Assembly (NCBI GenBank): GCA_021732085.1
Contig: JAKFVQ010000023.1
Location: 156,756-220,755, forward strand
Reading direction: 5' to 3'
Length of the DNA stretch: 64,000 nucleotides
Origin: Candidatus Obscuribacterales bacterium
Lineage (GTDB): Bacteria; Cyanobacteriota; Vampirovibrionia; Obscuribacterales; Obscuribacteraceae
This document shows, piece after piece, positions 24,870 to 34,109 of the stretch. The notes beneath the pieces are model-generated. The model ran no database searches, was not told the DNA's origin, and saw nothing but the letters and a program-made list of their open reading frames with translations. The stretch's first letter is position 1. Each line of letters starts with the position of its first letter. The translations under genes and the position numbers were made by a program.

Positions 24870-25718
24870 ATGATTCGCGACGAGAAAGCCACAGCCAACT
24901 GCAAAATAGGAGCGCAGGCTTCCAGCCTGCTCCGAAAATCGCATCGAAGAATAGTCTTCTCATTACTATTAGTGCTTCTTTCGTTCAATCTTGCAATTCC
25001 ATCTTTCGCCGATGTGCACTTAGACAAATTGAAAGAGCGCGCACGGCAAGCGCTGGATACCACACTCTACGACGAGGCAGTCGATGCCTTCACCCACTTG
25101 ATCGACAAAGATCCGGGCAACAAATCCTATTACCTGAGGCAACGTGGCTTCGCTAACATCGGGCTCTACAGATTCGACCTGGCAATAGCGGATTTCAAAG
25201 CCGCTGGTCCGCCGCCCACACCGACGGATGAAGCAGAATCAAGCGCGATACCAGACGACAGCGACGGCTCAGCTCCAGACTGGCTAAGGGCGCTGGTTTT
25301 GTACGGTGCAGGACGCAAGGTTTATAGAGCCGGCAATTTACAGCAAGCATTAGCAATGTTCGATGCAGCGTTAGCGTTAAAACCAAACTTTCCAGAATGC
25401 CAATCGAATAAAGCCGCTGTGATGAATATTTTCGGACAACGCATGGCCGCAGAAGAACTTGCAATGACAGCAGTCAGCTTGCGCCCCGACAGCTCCGATT
25501 GCTGGTTTGATCTTGCAGTTATCTGGAACCGCAACGGTCAACTAGACAAGGCTTCTGCCGCAGCAGATTGCGCAGTTTCAGCAATGAACGATGGCAGTGT
25601 TCCACAACTAGAAAAGAACCCGCAGTACCAACTGCTGATGAAATTGAAAGAGGAAATCACCGAGAAACAGCAAGCCAAACTCCAACAGAAAGCGCCCATC
25701 GAACGCCCCTACTTCTAG
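24870..25718 (+). CDS. exported TPR protein with a repeat-extended signal peptide
   Basis: The hydrophobic signal core (VFSLLLVLLSFNLAIPSFA) begins only at about residue 29, after an unusually long basic n-region. That n-region contains a palindromic repeat (24909-24933) read as GAQASSLL. No ATG or GTG lies between, so 24870 stands. The mature part has TPR-like helical pairs: YDEAVDAFTHLIDKDPGN, GNLQQALAMFDAALALKPNF and GQLDKASAAADCAVS. An acidic loop interrupts them. The protein is predicted periplasmic, in the rpsP operon. Its partner is unknown. Confidence 0.7.
   Translation: MIRDEKATANCKIGAQASSLLRKSHRRIVFSLLLVLLSFNLAIPSFADVHLDKLKERARQALDTTLYDEAVDAFTHLIDKDPGNKSYYLRQRGFANIGLYRFDLAIADFKAAGPPPTPTDEAESSAIPDDSDGSAPDWLRALVLYGAGRKVYRAGNLQQALAMFDAALALKPNFPECQSNKAAVMNIFGQRMAAEELAMTAVSLRPDSSDCWFDLAVIWNRNGQLDKASAAADCAVSAMNDGSVPQLEKNPQYQLLMKLKEEITEKQQAKLQQKAPIERPYF
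24909..24933. repeat. REP-like palindrome inside a coding N-terminus
   Basis: GCAGGCT (24914-24920), TCC, AGCCTGC (24924-24930), flanked by GGAGC and TCC, forms a near-perfect hairpin. A related degenerate copy (AAGCTTCTAGCCTGCT, 14 of 16 identical) lies upstream of yebC near 45199-45214. It seems to be a dispersed palindromic repeat. Confidence 0.6.
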
Positions 25719-25899
25719 CCTAAACGTTTTAGCGCATCCCCAAAAAACGCGCCTACAGCATGCGACAGCGTCAAGCCCAGCAGTTGGTCACAGTCATTCT
25801 GCCAATCAAGAAATCTGACAAATCGCGCAAATGAAATCGACATTACCGAGCCACCATTTCATCAAAAGCCCTCTGTTTTATAAACACGGACTTACTAAT

Positions 25900-26658
25900 T
25901 CAATTTGCTTCCCGTAAGTACGCAATTTTCTTGCGAACGTAGTCTGAGTAAATCAAGTTCATTTGCAGCCCTAGGGGCCCGTCCAAAAATCCGCCGCGGC
26001 CGACATAGCGCCAGCAGAAAGTCCAGACAGGATGCAGCCAGAGATTCAACAACGAAGTCTTCGCTTTGGAAAATCCCGAACGCTTCGACTCTTCAGCGGC
26101 GAGTTTTGCATACTTCTCCAGGCTGCTGCGGAAATGATCAAGATCTCTATAAGAATAGTGCAGCAGGTGGTTTTTCAAAGTGCGCACGCGCCCATCGAGA
26201 ACGATAGACTCATGCACGAGCCTGTCGTTGAATTTGCCCATTCCATTCTTGAATAGCCGCAATTGGGCATCCGGATAGAATCCACCGTGCAGGACGGATT
26301 GTTTTCCGACGAACATCAAGCGAGCGATTTTGAATCCGTCCCACTCCTTGCCGGCATCACTGCACAATATCCCTTTGATCTCCGCACACAACTCTGGTGT
26401 AATCACTTCATCGGCATCCAGGCTAAGAACCCATGTGCAGCTCGCCTTCGACAACGCAAAGTTTTTCTGAGCTGCATAACCCAGCCAATCCTGATGAATC
26501 ACCGCAGCACCACATTTAGTGGCTATCGTTTTTGTCCGATCAGTCGAACCGGAATCAACCAAAATGATTTCAGTCGCAATATCTTTAACCGCAGCAAGAA
26601 CCGCCTCAATATTGCGTTCTTCGTCCTGCGCGATCAATACAACGGAAAGAGTTTCCAC
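25900..26658 (-). CDS. family 2 glycosyltransferase (WaaE/KdtX-like)
   Basis: The GT2 fold is clear: LSVVLIAQDEERNIEAVLAA, ILVDSGSTDRTKTIA, and VLSLDADEVITPEL with the DxD metal site in the last. The later DRLVHESIVLDG and HYSYRDLDHFRSSLEKYA blocks are typical of the WaaE/LgtF subgroup, which adds glucose or related sugars to lipopolysaccharide core. The acceptor here is unknown. The start is GTG at 26658 with GGTGAG ~9 bases upstream. It follows the TPR/retropepsin-like gene by 17 bp, so they are probably co-transcribed. It acts at the cytoplasmic membrane face. Confidence 0.88.
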   Translation of the reverse strand: METLSVVLIAQDEERNIEAVLAAVKDIATEIILVDSGSTDRTKTIATKCGAAVIHQDWLGYAAQKNFALSKASCTWVLSLDADEVITPELCAEIKGILCSDAGKEWDGFKIARLMFVGKQSVLHGGFYPDAQLRLFKNGMGKFNDRLVHESIVLDGRVRTLKNHLLHYSYRDLDHFRSSLEKYAKLAAEESKRSGFSKAKTSLLNLWLHPVWTFCWRYVGRGGFLDGPLGLQMNLIYSDYVRKKIAYLREAN

Positions 26659-26675
26659 AATCGCGAGCTCACCGT

Positions 26676-27893
26676 CTACTTTTTGGTAAAGCGAATTTTG
26701 TTCATTTTGTAATCGACATCAACAACCCAACTGCCGTCGTTAACAGCACTGCCAGAAAATTTCGGATACTTTCCAGCGTGTGTATCGACAATCGCGCAAT
26801 TAACGCCGACTTTCTCCATAGGGCCGAACTTTACGCGCACAGGCATGTGCTTGGGTCCACTAGGACGATCTTCAGGCGTCACCCAGTTGGGATCGCCACG
26901 CTGCGGACCCTCGTTCGGGTCGACCTTGCGCTCTTCTGCTTCGTCAGTTCGCAGACCAATAGATTTAGCCTGCTTGCCGTTCATTTCCATACCCTCGCCG
27001 CCCTGGCTGTCATAAACCATAGACGCGGCACGACCGTTAACTTCGACGCTAACAATGATGTCTTTACCGTCTCGTGTAAAGCTGATTTCAGACCCCCGAG
27101 CAGCAGTTCCACCCTTACGTTTGATATCGATGTATTTGCTAACCTCATCAACTCTGTAGGTGAACGCTTCAAGGAACGACTGTCCAATTTTGGCTGGTTG
27201 ACCTGAGTCATCCACAGTAATCGGCGCGTTCTTCCTCACGACACCACCAAGATCAATTTCACCTTTGAATTCACTTGCGCCCTTCGGAACCTGGATGGCG
27301 AGCGCTTGCAATTGCTGTCGGCTGAAGCTGGTGCTTTCTGCGTTTGGATCGAAGATTGCTCTTGTCGTGCGTCCATTGATGCGAACATCAATTACGTTGT
27401 CGCTTTGATTTTTGCGGAATGTGATACGTGTTTGCGGCTGTCCTTCAACAGTACCTTTGTCTTCCTTAATAGCAGCAGAGCCACCAGCAGCTGACGCCGC
27501 AGCCAATGCGGACTTGATAGAGCCCCCGCCGGGCGCAGCATTCTTACTGTTTAGATAGTTAGGCGCAATTTGATTCAACGCAGCAATTGCGTTGTTACTT
27601 GCTTCAGTGCCAGGAAACTTTTCAACTAGCATCGCATATTTTTCGGTGGCCTTCTTAAAGTCGCGTTGGTAGTGGTATGACAGAGCCGCGTAATAGTAAG
27701 GCTGGCTCTCCCATGGCACATTCTTTATCGACTCTTCAAAATAGGCTGCGGCTTTGGCATAGCTCTTCTGTTTGAAGAGCTTCATGCCCTGCTCGGCGTA
27801 TGCATCAGCAAACGCCGCAGAGTTGATTAGAAAGGCAGACAAAACTCCAGTTAGAATCCCAAACTTTGCGCTTCGGCTCAACACAACTGGCAT
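26676..27893 (-). CDS. exported TPR protein with two degenerate retropepsin-like domains
   Basis: It opens with a signal peptide (GILTGVLSAFLINSAAFA), then a TPR pair (KSYAKAAAYFEESIKNVP, DFKKATEKYAMLVEKFPG) and a Gly/Ala linker. Two beta domains follow with the layout of clan-AA aspartic proteases: INGRTTRAIFDPNAESTSFS and VNGRAASMVYDSQGGEGMEM. Each is followed by a helix ending in lalqv/IGL-like residues. The catalytic Asp-Thr/Ser-Gly triplet reads DPNA and DSQG, so both are degenerate. GGGAGG precedes the ATG by 6 bases. A binding rather than proteolytic role seems likely; this is inference. Confidence 0.7.
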   Translation of the reverse strand: MPVVLSRSAKFGILTGVLSAFLINSAAFADAYAEQGMKLFKQKSYAKAAAYFEESIKNVPWESQPYYYAALSYHYQRDFKKATEKYAMLVEKFPGTEASNNAIAALNQIAPNYLNSKNAAPGGGSIKSALAAASAAGGSAAIKEDKGTVEGQPQTRITFRKNQSDNVIDVRINGRTTRAIFDPNAESTSFSRQQLQALAIQVPKGASEFKGEIDLGGVVRKNAPITVDDSGQPAKIGQSFLEAFTYRVDEVSKYIDIKRKGGTAARGSEISFTRDGKDIIVSVEVNGRAASMVYDSQGGEGMEMNGKQAKSIGLRTDEAEERKVDPNEGPQRGDPNWVTPEDRPSGPKHMPVRVKFGPMEKVGVNCAIVDTHAGKYPKFSGSAVNDGSWVVDVDYKMNKIRFTKK

Positions 27894-27946
27894 GAATGAC
27901 CTCCCGGTGATTTTCAGCGATATGACTAGCTTACTGTATTTGGCTC

Positions 27947-29083
27947 TTAAATTTCCAACAGGTCAACTAGCTGCATCTTCTGAGCTTCTGAAGTACCCAA
28001 GCAAATTTCCATCGCCTTGGCATCACGATAAAGCTTCTCGACTTTGTTGTCTTCCATCAAGCCTGAGGCGCCCATCACTTGCAACGCTTCACCGCTGTGA
28101 TGGCGCGCGACTTTGGCTGCGAACCATTTGCACATGGCGGCACTTTTGGAGAAGGTCTCAGGCTCGCCTTCCAAACTCCAAGCAGCTCTCATCACATGCA
28201 AGCGAGCTGCTTCGCCTTCGGTGCCCATATCGGCGAACTTCCACTGAATTCCCTGGAATTGGCCGATGCTGCTGCCAAACTGCTCTCTCGTTCGAGCATA
28301 TTCGAGCGCTTCATTCATGGCCGCAAAATTCAAGCCGACAGCGGCCGCAGCCATAATCACTTTTGCGACATCCATGCTGAAGATGGCTATTTGATCAGCT
28401 GCATCTTTTGCATGGGAAATGCTTGCTTCAGGACTGAGCTTTTGATCTTTGAATTCAACCGTATTGAGGTATGCGGATTTCAAACCGAGACGACCTGCAT
28501 CACCAGTGCACTGCTGAACTTTGTCCGTGCAATCGACAAGAATCAATGATAGTGCGTCGTTACTTTCGGCGCTCTTCGCCAAAACAAGAGCCAATCCAGC
28601 AAACTCGCCGTTAACAACCCAGGACTTCTTGCCATTGAGAACAAAACCGTCACCTTGTTTTGCGACAGTGCTGGTCACAGCTCTGAAGTCAGTTCCTGCT
28701 TTTTCTTCAGAAAATGCAATCGTGCCGAGGGCCTCGCCTCTAGCAAGAAGCGGCAAATAGCGAGATTTCTGAGTTTCAGTTCCGTACCTTTTCAAGACTT
28801 CGATGATTGCGTAATGATTAGCAAGACTCAATCCAATGCCGGGTTCAACCATGCCTACCGCTTCGGCGAACAATGCGCAGAAAACGAAGCTCTGACCCTG
28901 TCCGCCGTATTCACGGGGAACAGCGATGCCCAGGTAACCCTTCTGTCCGAGGTTTTGCAAGAACTCTTTTAGACAGCTTTTATGCGACTCCAAGTCCTTA
29001 GCAAGGGGAGCGATATGCTCATTTGCAAAACTCAAATAACTTTGCCGGACGGCTTCCTGCTCGGCACTTAAGAACGTGTTCAC
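27947..29083 (-). CDS. acyl-CoA dehydrogenase
   Basis: The 378-residue flavoprotein has the family landmarks: LGIAVPREYGGQGQSF, GLSLANHYAIIEVLKRYGTE, GTIAFSEEKAGTDF, YARTREQFGSSIGQFQGIQ, and YRDAKAMEICLGTSEAQ at the end. In the last, the catalytic Glu position and Gly-Thr-Ser are conserved. It oxidises acyl-CoA to enoyl-CoA in the cytoplasm; chain-length preference is not evident. The start is taken as GTG 29083 because AGGAGA lies 7 bases upstream. An ATG at 29107 would add eight residues but has no site. No other beta-oxidation gene is adjacent. Confidence 0.9.
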   Translation of the reverse strand: MNTFLSAEQEAVRQSYLSFANEHIAPLAKDLESHKSCLKEFLQNLGQKGYLGIAVPREYGGQGQSFVFCALFAEAVGMVEPGIGLSLANHYAIIEVLKRYGTETQKSRYLPLLARGEALGTIAFSEEKAGTDFRAVTSTVAKQGDGFVLNGKKSWVVNGEFAGLALVLAKSAESNDALSLILVDCTDKVQQCTGDAGRLGLKSAYLNTVEFKDQKLSPEASISHAKDAADQIAIFSMDVAKVIMAAAAVGLNFAAMNEALEYARTREQFGSSIGQFQGIQWKFADMGTEGEAARLHVMRAAWSLEGEPETFSKSAAMCKWFAAKVARHHSGEALQVMGASGLMEDNKVEKLYRDAKAMEICLGTSEAQKMQLVDLLEI

Positions 29084-29275
29084 GAACGGATCTCCTGAAA
29101 GGTTCATCTGCGGCTGATCTTATCATTTTAGGCAGCCTCAATCGACTCACGATAGCTGAAAGTCAAATAGTTTTCTTAACGAAACGAACCCAAGAGCCTG
29201 CCAGCTGCCACAATTCATACGGAGGGGTGCCAAGAACGACCTGCATGTCTTAGGTCAGCTACGCCCAAGAATTTT

Positions 29276-31030
29276 ATGAATAAAAAAATGAAGCCGAATT
29301 TCCTTACTAAACTAGCGAAAAATGTTCGCAAACTGACTGCCGGCTTTCAGGAAAAACCGGAAGTCACAATAGACAACTATGTCCTGGAACACTTTTTGCT
29401 TTACAACGGACTTATTGGCTCTTCGCCGGACAATCAGCCAAATTACAAAGATGTTCGTAACGACATCGTTGATGCCGTCAACCGACAGAGTCCAGCAAAG
29501 ATGGCGATTGCTCTCAAATTGTCTCCCTTGTGGTGGCAAGACAGGCTGGAAAAAATATTTACGGAAATAGCTGCACTAAATAAGCCTGGAGCGATAGCCT
29601 GCCTTCTTGCTGAGCAAGACAATTTTCATGATACCGTCGGCGACTCCACTCCACTTAGCCACACTAATTGGCAGGTAAGAGCGAATGCAGCTCGTATCCT
29701 CGCTTTCCTTGACGTAAAAGAAGCGACGCCGCGCCTGATTCAGATGCTGAAGGAAACGCAAGACGAGCACAAAAGTGCATTTTGTCACTACGCCTACTCA
29801 CTTTCCTCACTAGGATCCGAACAAGCCAGACAAGCTTTGGTAGAAGAATTAAACAACGAGGAACCGTGGTTCCGAGTCGATGCAGCCGGAGCACTCTCTT
29901 GCTGGCCCTTGTCCGCTGTCGCGCGTGAACTCACTCAAACATTGCTAAAGGGCTCGCCGCTCGATGATTACATGGCAGTTGCTATTTCACGCAAACACAA
30001 TTTAGCGGAACTGGCGGAGTTCCAAGACGACGAAATGCATGAAGGGTTCGCTGAGATGGCGATTGGATTGCATCGAGGACTAACAGGTCCCTTGCACTCC
30101 GAGCACCAGGCTGCGCAGCAATTACAAAGTGCTACAGCAAAGATCAACGAGCTGGCCAATCGCAATCCATCAGCAAGGAAATTGCGAGCTGCGATATGCA
30201 CCAACGAATGGAGCAACAACACAGCGACAAAACAACCGATTCGCGACCTCTCAGAGCGCCAGCATTATGAAGCAGTAAAACAGACGATCACTGAAGGAAA
30301 GAGCTCCACGCCTGAAGATCTCACGCAACTCAAGCATGCATTGTATTTGTGCGGGCGATTCAAACTAAACGAGCTGGCACCACATTTGACACCAATGCTA
30401 CGAAAAGATTTCCCAGCCCTTCCTGAATTATTGGAATGCGTTTCCGAGCTAGGAAGCAGCACCGACGCGCCTCAGATCGCCCAAATCATTCAGGATACAA
30501 TTGATTTAAATTCAAGATCCATTTTGGCTTTAAGCGCGCATCCAGTAGTGGAACAAGACGAAGAAAGCTCACTTATATACTGGTCCGCTCTGAAAGCTTT
30601 AGGTGCGATGCCTCACCCAGCCGCTGTGACTGTTCTGGCAAAGGCAGTCAATGATTATGCTCCAGACAAACGCGAGCAAGCATTATTATCGCTGCAGAAA
30701 ATTTGCCTCTCGGAGTCTATCAACAACCAGTACACTGGCGATCTCAAAGAGCTGGTGAAAGAGCGCCTTAGCGACCCGAGCAGCTCTGTTCAGAAAGCAG
30801 CTCTTACAGGTGTTGCCCTGCACCGTATGAATGATCTTCTACCAGAGGTAATGAAAGCGCTTCAATCACGAGAAAGTAGCTTACAGCGCCAGTCCGCCGA
30901 TACCATCTGCGCATTGTCTCAAGGTTCCAATAAAGTGAACGTCAAACAAGCGCTAGAAGCTGGCATCAAGAAAGAGATGGATGTAAACAAGCGCAACCGC
31001 ATGCAGGATGTGCTGGACCGAATCGGCTAG
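29276..31030 (+). CDS. HEAT-repeat protein
   Basis: This 584-residue all-helical protein has several HEAT-type pairs: WQVRANAARILAFLDVKEATPRL, QARQALVEELNNEEPWFRVDAAGAL, AVTVLAKAVNDYAPDKREQALLSL, and SSSVQKAALTGVAL near the end. There is no signal peptide or membrane segment. Such solenoids act as protein-binding scaffolds; the partner is unknown. Start 29276 (ATG) and 29288 (ATG) are both possible, and neither has a good ribosome binding site. The next gene begins 73 bp downstream. Confidence 0.75.
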   Translation: MNKKMKPNFLTKLAKNVRKLTAGFQEKPEVTIDNYVLEHFLLYNGLIGSSPDNQPNYKDVRNDIVDAVNRQSPAKMAIALKLSPLWWQDRLEKIFTEIAALNKPGAIACLLAEQDNFHDTVGDSTPLSHTNWQVRANAARILAFLDVKEATPRLIQMLKETQDEHKSAFCHYAYSLSSLGSEQARQALVEELNNEEPWFRVDAAGALSCWPLSAVARELTQTLLKGSPLDDYMAVAISRKHNLAELAEFQDDEMHEGFAEMAIGLHRGLTGPLHSEHQAAQQLQSATAKINELANRNPSARKLRAAICTNEWSNNTATKQPIRDLSERQHYEAVKQTITEGKSSTPEDLTQLKHALYLCGRFKLNELAPHLTPMLRKDFPALPELLECVSELGSSTDAPQIAQIIQDTIDLNSRSILALSAHPVVEQDEESSLIYWSALKALGAMPHPAAVTVLAKAVNDYAPDKREQALLSLQKICLSESINNQYTGDLKELVKERLSDPSSSVQKAALTGVALHRMNDLLPEVMKALQSRESSLQRQSADTICALSQGSNKVNVKQALEAGIKKEMDVNKRNRMQDVLDRIG

Positions 31031-31103
31031 TGTAGATAGAAAGTGATAATCAGGCAATCGTTTTGGGAAGGATAGGTTTAGACCTTTACAGGCTTTTAAC
31101 TCG

Positions 31104-32054
31104 ATGAGTACACCTGAAAAAGAAGCCGAAAATACTGCATCCGACGCATCAGCAAACAAAAATGATGTGCCGACAGACGCTAACAGAAACGGCGAGGTCA
31201 CTGCCTCTATAGAAGAAACAGTACAGCAGTCCGATAAAGAAAAAACTGGTCAGAATCCTATCTCATCATTTATTTCCGGTGGCGCCTCGGATACTGAAGC
31301 AGACGCAGCTGATGCAGAAATAAGTCTCCCTTCCGGAGCAAAATCAAATTCCGTGGAGCTTGGACCAAAGGTTGACGACCAAGTTAGCTGGCCCGATGCG
31401 AATAAACTAGATCAGAACAGCCAGTCCGAAACAGAGCGAAGCAATAGCAGTGACGCTGAAACGGATGATAGTGCGGGGTACGGCAACCCGCTACCAGATA
31501 ATTCACCACCTCTAACTCAAATTCACGTCTCCCATCTTCTTTCCGAAGTATTGCAAGAACCGCAGCCAGAGCCAAGTGCAGTTGTTCGAAAGGTTCGCAT
31601 CCCGATCATCTTTGATGTTGTTCTTGCAGGCGGATTGTTATTTGCCGTCGGTGGTTTTACTTTCGGACTCTTCCACATGTACTTGGTTCACTCGGCAGCA
31701 CAAGCCATTAGCGAACAGAAATACAAAGCAGCAATCGCAATATTGAAAGGCGCACCATTTCCGAAAATTTTCTCGCGTCCAGGCTCCGACACAGAAGAAA
31801 TGCTGAGTAAAGCAACCTACCTCGATGCGATGGATCGCCTTGAATCAGAAAATGATGTTGCGGGCGCAGTGAAACAGCTAGAAGAAATCAAAGCCGGCTC
31901 GAAGTATTTTCATTTGGCTCAAGAAGCCATCAATGAGAACACGGAGCCGGCAACAATGATGCTGCAGGGCGGCACGGAGCATAATGAAAGCTCTCCTCCA
32001 CCAGAGGAGCAGCAATCACTCCTAGACAAAACCCTTAAGGAAGAAGAGAAGTGA
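31104..32054 (+). CDS. single-pass membrane protein with acidic N-terminal region and short TPR-like tail
   Basis: The first ~160 residues are acidic, Ser/Asp/Glu-rich and lack predicted structure. One strong hydrophobic helix follows (IIFDVVLAGGLLFAVGGFTFGLFHMYLV, ~residues 168-196). Next come helical pairs with AISEQKYKAAIAILKGAPF and AGAVKQLEEIKAGSKYFHLA, resembling TPR. The polar tail is again acidic. Membrane insertion without a cleavable signal is likely, with the N-terminal part in the cytoplasm. No family was recognised. It may be co-transcribed with the HEAT-repeat gene (73-bp gap). Its last 20 bases overlap a small minus-strand ORF. Confidence 0.65.
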   Translation: MSTPEKEAENTASDASANKNDVPTDANRNGEVTASIEETVQQSDKEKTGQNPISSFISGGASDTEADAADAEISLPSGAKSNSVELGPKVDDQVSWPDANKLDQNSQSETERSNSSDAETDDSAGYGNPLPDNSPPLTQIHVSHLLSEVLQEPQPEPSAVVRKVRIPIIFDVVLAGGLLFAVGGFTFGLFHMYLVHSAAQAISEQKYKAAIAILKGAPFPKIFSRPGSDTEEMLSKATYLDAMDRLESENDVAGAVKQLEEIKAGSKYFHLAQEAINENTEPATMMLQGGTEHNESSPPPEEQQSLLDKTLKEEEK

Positions 32055-32157
32055 GTTGAGACAGCGCTTCCGTGTTTCCTGCACCCAGGATCAAGATAGT
32101 AAGCACGGCTAAGAATCCAACTTTCGCAAGCAGTTCTTCTCTGCTCTCAAATGTCAT
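32035..32157 (-). CDS. candidate 40-residue small membrane protein
   Basis: An ATG at 32157 has AGAAGG 6-7 bases upstream. The frame encodes a charged start (MTFESREELLAK), one hydrophobic helix (VGFLAVLTILILGAGN), and a short polar tail. This is the usual shape of small membrane proteins. It overlaps the 3' end of the convergent gene by 20 bp. No family was recognised; support rests on the ribosome binding site and composition. Confidence 0.4.
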   Translation of the reverse strand: MTFESREELLAKVGFLAVLTILILGAGNTEALSQLTSLLP

Positions 32158-32251
32158 ATCAGAACCTTCTTTCCAGTAATGCCAGCAAATGAGCTAGGAC
32201 ATTGTATATCCAGATCTAACATTTGAGGCCCAGTTTTAATGTACACAGCTA

Positions 32252-32656
32252 CTACTCGACAACGAACTTCTTATAATCGTCCGCTGACATAGCTCCATCG
32301 AGCTCTTTGGCGTCGCTTAACTTCACTTTTAGCATCCAACCTTCGTTGTAGCAGTCTAGATTGACGAGCTCTGGCTCTGATGACAAGCGGTCATTTACGG
32401 CGGTCACTTCACCAGATAAAGGTGAATAGAGATCGGAGACGGATTTTACCGATTCGATGACGCCGAATTTGGCTTCTTTCTTCAGTTTCGCCCCGACTTT
32501 CGGAAGCTCTACATAAGTAACATCACCGAGTTGGTCGGCAGCAAAAGCTGTAATTCCGATGGTTGCTTCAGAACCTTCGACGCGAATAAACTCGTGTGTT
32601 TTTACATACTTGAGTTCTGCTGGATAAAGAAGCGTTTTCCCTGCTGTGTCACCCAT
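32252..32656 (-). CDS. gcvH: glycine cleavage system H protein
   Basis: The 134-residue protein has the lipoyl fold of Gcv[35 protein letters not shown], and [11 protein letters not shown] with Lys71 as the lipoylation site. [11 protein letters not shown] closes it. It shuttles the aminomethyl group of glycine between P and T proteins. The start at 32656 is chosen for AAGAGGTG 6-7 bases upstream; the longer frame lacks a site. It lies 167 bp after gcvT on the same strand. No gcvP follows in this window. Confidence 0.97.
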   Translation of the reverse strand: MGDTAGKTLLYPAELKYVKTHEFIRVEGSEATIGITAFAADQLGDVTYVELPKVGAKLKKEAKFGVIESVKSVSDLYSPLSGEVTAVNDRLSSEPELVNLDCYNEGWMLKVKLSDAKELDGAMSADDYKKFVVE

Positions 32657-32823
32657 TGACGCACCTCTTGAATTTAGCCATGCGCTCCGTAGCTGCTGGC
32701 TTCGGCTCTCCGCGATTTCAGACGTTTGCATACGACGGCACTTTTAGACCGTCCTGTATTCGCTGAATTTCAGTCCTTGTATGTTACACGGTAAAACGCG
32801 TAAATACTTCCTGGATTCATCAA

Positions 32824-33927
32824 CTATTTGCGTTTATAAAACGGACGTTTAATAACTTCACCAACGACCTTGGCATCTCGGATTTGTACGGTCACTTTCT
32901 TGCCAATTTCAGAGTATCCGCGCGGCACAAATGCATTGGCAATCGGATAGCCGACGGTTATGCCCTGGGAGCCGCTTGTGATGGAGCCAATCTGGCGCTC
33001 ACCGTCAAACACAGGATAACCCTGGCGTGGCAATGCTTTACCTTCGGTGCGCAAACAAATCAGTTGCTTGGACAGACCCATTTTCTTTTGTGCGTTCAAA
33101 GTTGAGGAGCCCATGAACTCACCCTTCTCAAGCTTTACGCTCCACCCAAGTCCAGCCTCAAGCGGGCTGGTATTTTCATCAAGCTCATGACCATATAAAG
33201 GAAGTCCGGCTTCCAGACGCAGCGTATCGCGCGCGCCCAGACCGCACGGCTCGATTCCAAAAGCTTGTCCTTTATCGAGAATTTTCTTCCACAGTTTTTC
33301 TGCTTTGTTGGCGGCGATGAATATTTCAAAACCATCTTCGCCTGTGTAGCCTGTACGGCCCCAAGCGCATTCAATACCATCGACCTTGCCTGTTGCGTAA
33401 TGGAAAGATGGAATATCTTTCACCCAGTCACCAGCCAGGCTGGCCATGAGATCTACAGCCTTTGGACCTTGCAATGCGAGCAGACCCATGTCATTGGAAA
33501 GGTCTTTCAGTGCGACACCCTTATACTCATCAACATTTTCATTTAGCCAAGCCCAGTCTTTGTCGATGTTGGATGCATTAACAACCAGTAAGTAACCACC
33601 ATCGAGGCGATAAACAATAAGATCGTCGACAGTGCCACCTTCGTCAGTACACATCTGCGTGTACAAGGCCATGTTTGGCTTATCCAGCTTATTGATGTCG
33701 TTGGCGACCATGAACTGAATAAAATCGTGAGCTTTGGGTCCAGTTACTAAAAACTCACCCATGTGAGAGACATCAAACAAACCGCAGTTAGTGCGGACCG
33801 CCGTATGCTCGGAAACAATCGACTTATATTGGACCGGCATGAACCAGCCGGCGAAGTCCACCATTCGCGCCCCAAGCTCTTTGTGTGCGGATGCCAGAGG
33901 AGTTTGTTTGATCTGAGCCGTTGTCAT
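32824..33927 (-). CDS. gcvT: glycine cleavage system T protein (aminomethyltransferase)
   Basis: The 367-residue product matches GcvT along its length: MVDFAGWFMPVQYKSIVSEH, GLFDVSHMGEF, ECAWGRTGYTGEDGFEIF, and GLGARDTLRLEAGLPLYGHE near the middle. It transfers the aminomethyl carbon to tetrahydrofolate and releases ammonia. The start at 33927 follows GAGG by 6 bases; an upstream ATG at 33966 is less likely. The 5' region was checked for a glycine riboswitch and none was recognised. It is first in a gcvT-gcvH unit. Confidence 0.97.
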   Translation of the reverse strand: MTTAQIKQTPLASAHKELGARMVDFAGWFMPVQYKSIVSEHTAVRTNCGLFDVSHMGEFLVTGPKAHDFIQFMVANDINKLDKPNMALYTQMCTDEGGTVDDLIVYRLDGGYLLVVNASNIDKDWAWLNENVDEYKGVALKDLSNDMGLLALQGPKAVDLMASLAGDWVKDIPSFHYATGKVDGIECAWGRTGYTGEDGFEIFIAANKAEKLWKKILDKGQAFGIEPCGLGARDTLRLEAGLPLYGHELDENTSPLEAGLGWSVKLEKGEFMGSSTLNAQKKMGLSKQLICLRTEGKALPRQGYPVFDGERQIGSITSGSQGITVGYPIANAFVPRGYSEIGKKVTVQIRDAKVVGEVIKRPFYKRK

Positions 33928-34073
33928 GAGTGCCTCGCGCTGCGATTTAACAGGAAAAGAGCTCAAGATCGTAGCAGATCACTGCCGTTTAGAGATATAC
34001 GAAAGCAATGAAAAAGATGTACAGGATATCATTTTGAGCGGCTGTGGCTTGGAATTCTGTAATTTAAGACAGC

Positions 34074-34109
34074 AAGAAGAGCGATACCGCCCGTAGTATC
34101 GCCCTTCTT
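34074..34109. terminator. hairpin between gcvT and the acidic repeat gene
   Basis: AAGAAGAGCGATAC (34074-34087) pairs with GTATCGCCCTTCTT (34096-34109), 14 bp with one wobble. The A/T-rich stem bottoms give T-rich tails in both directions (TCTTCTT). It lies 55 bp after the stop of the acidic repeat gene, so it most likely ends that gene. Confidence 0.75.
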
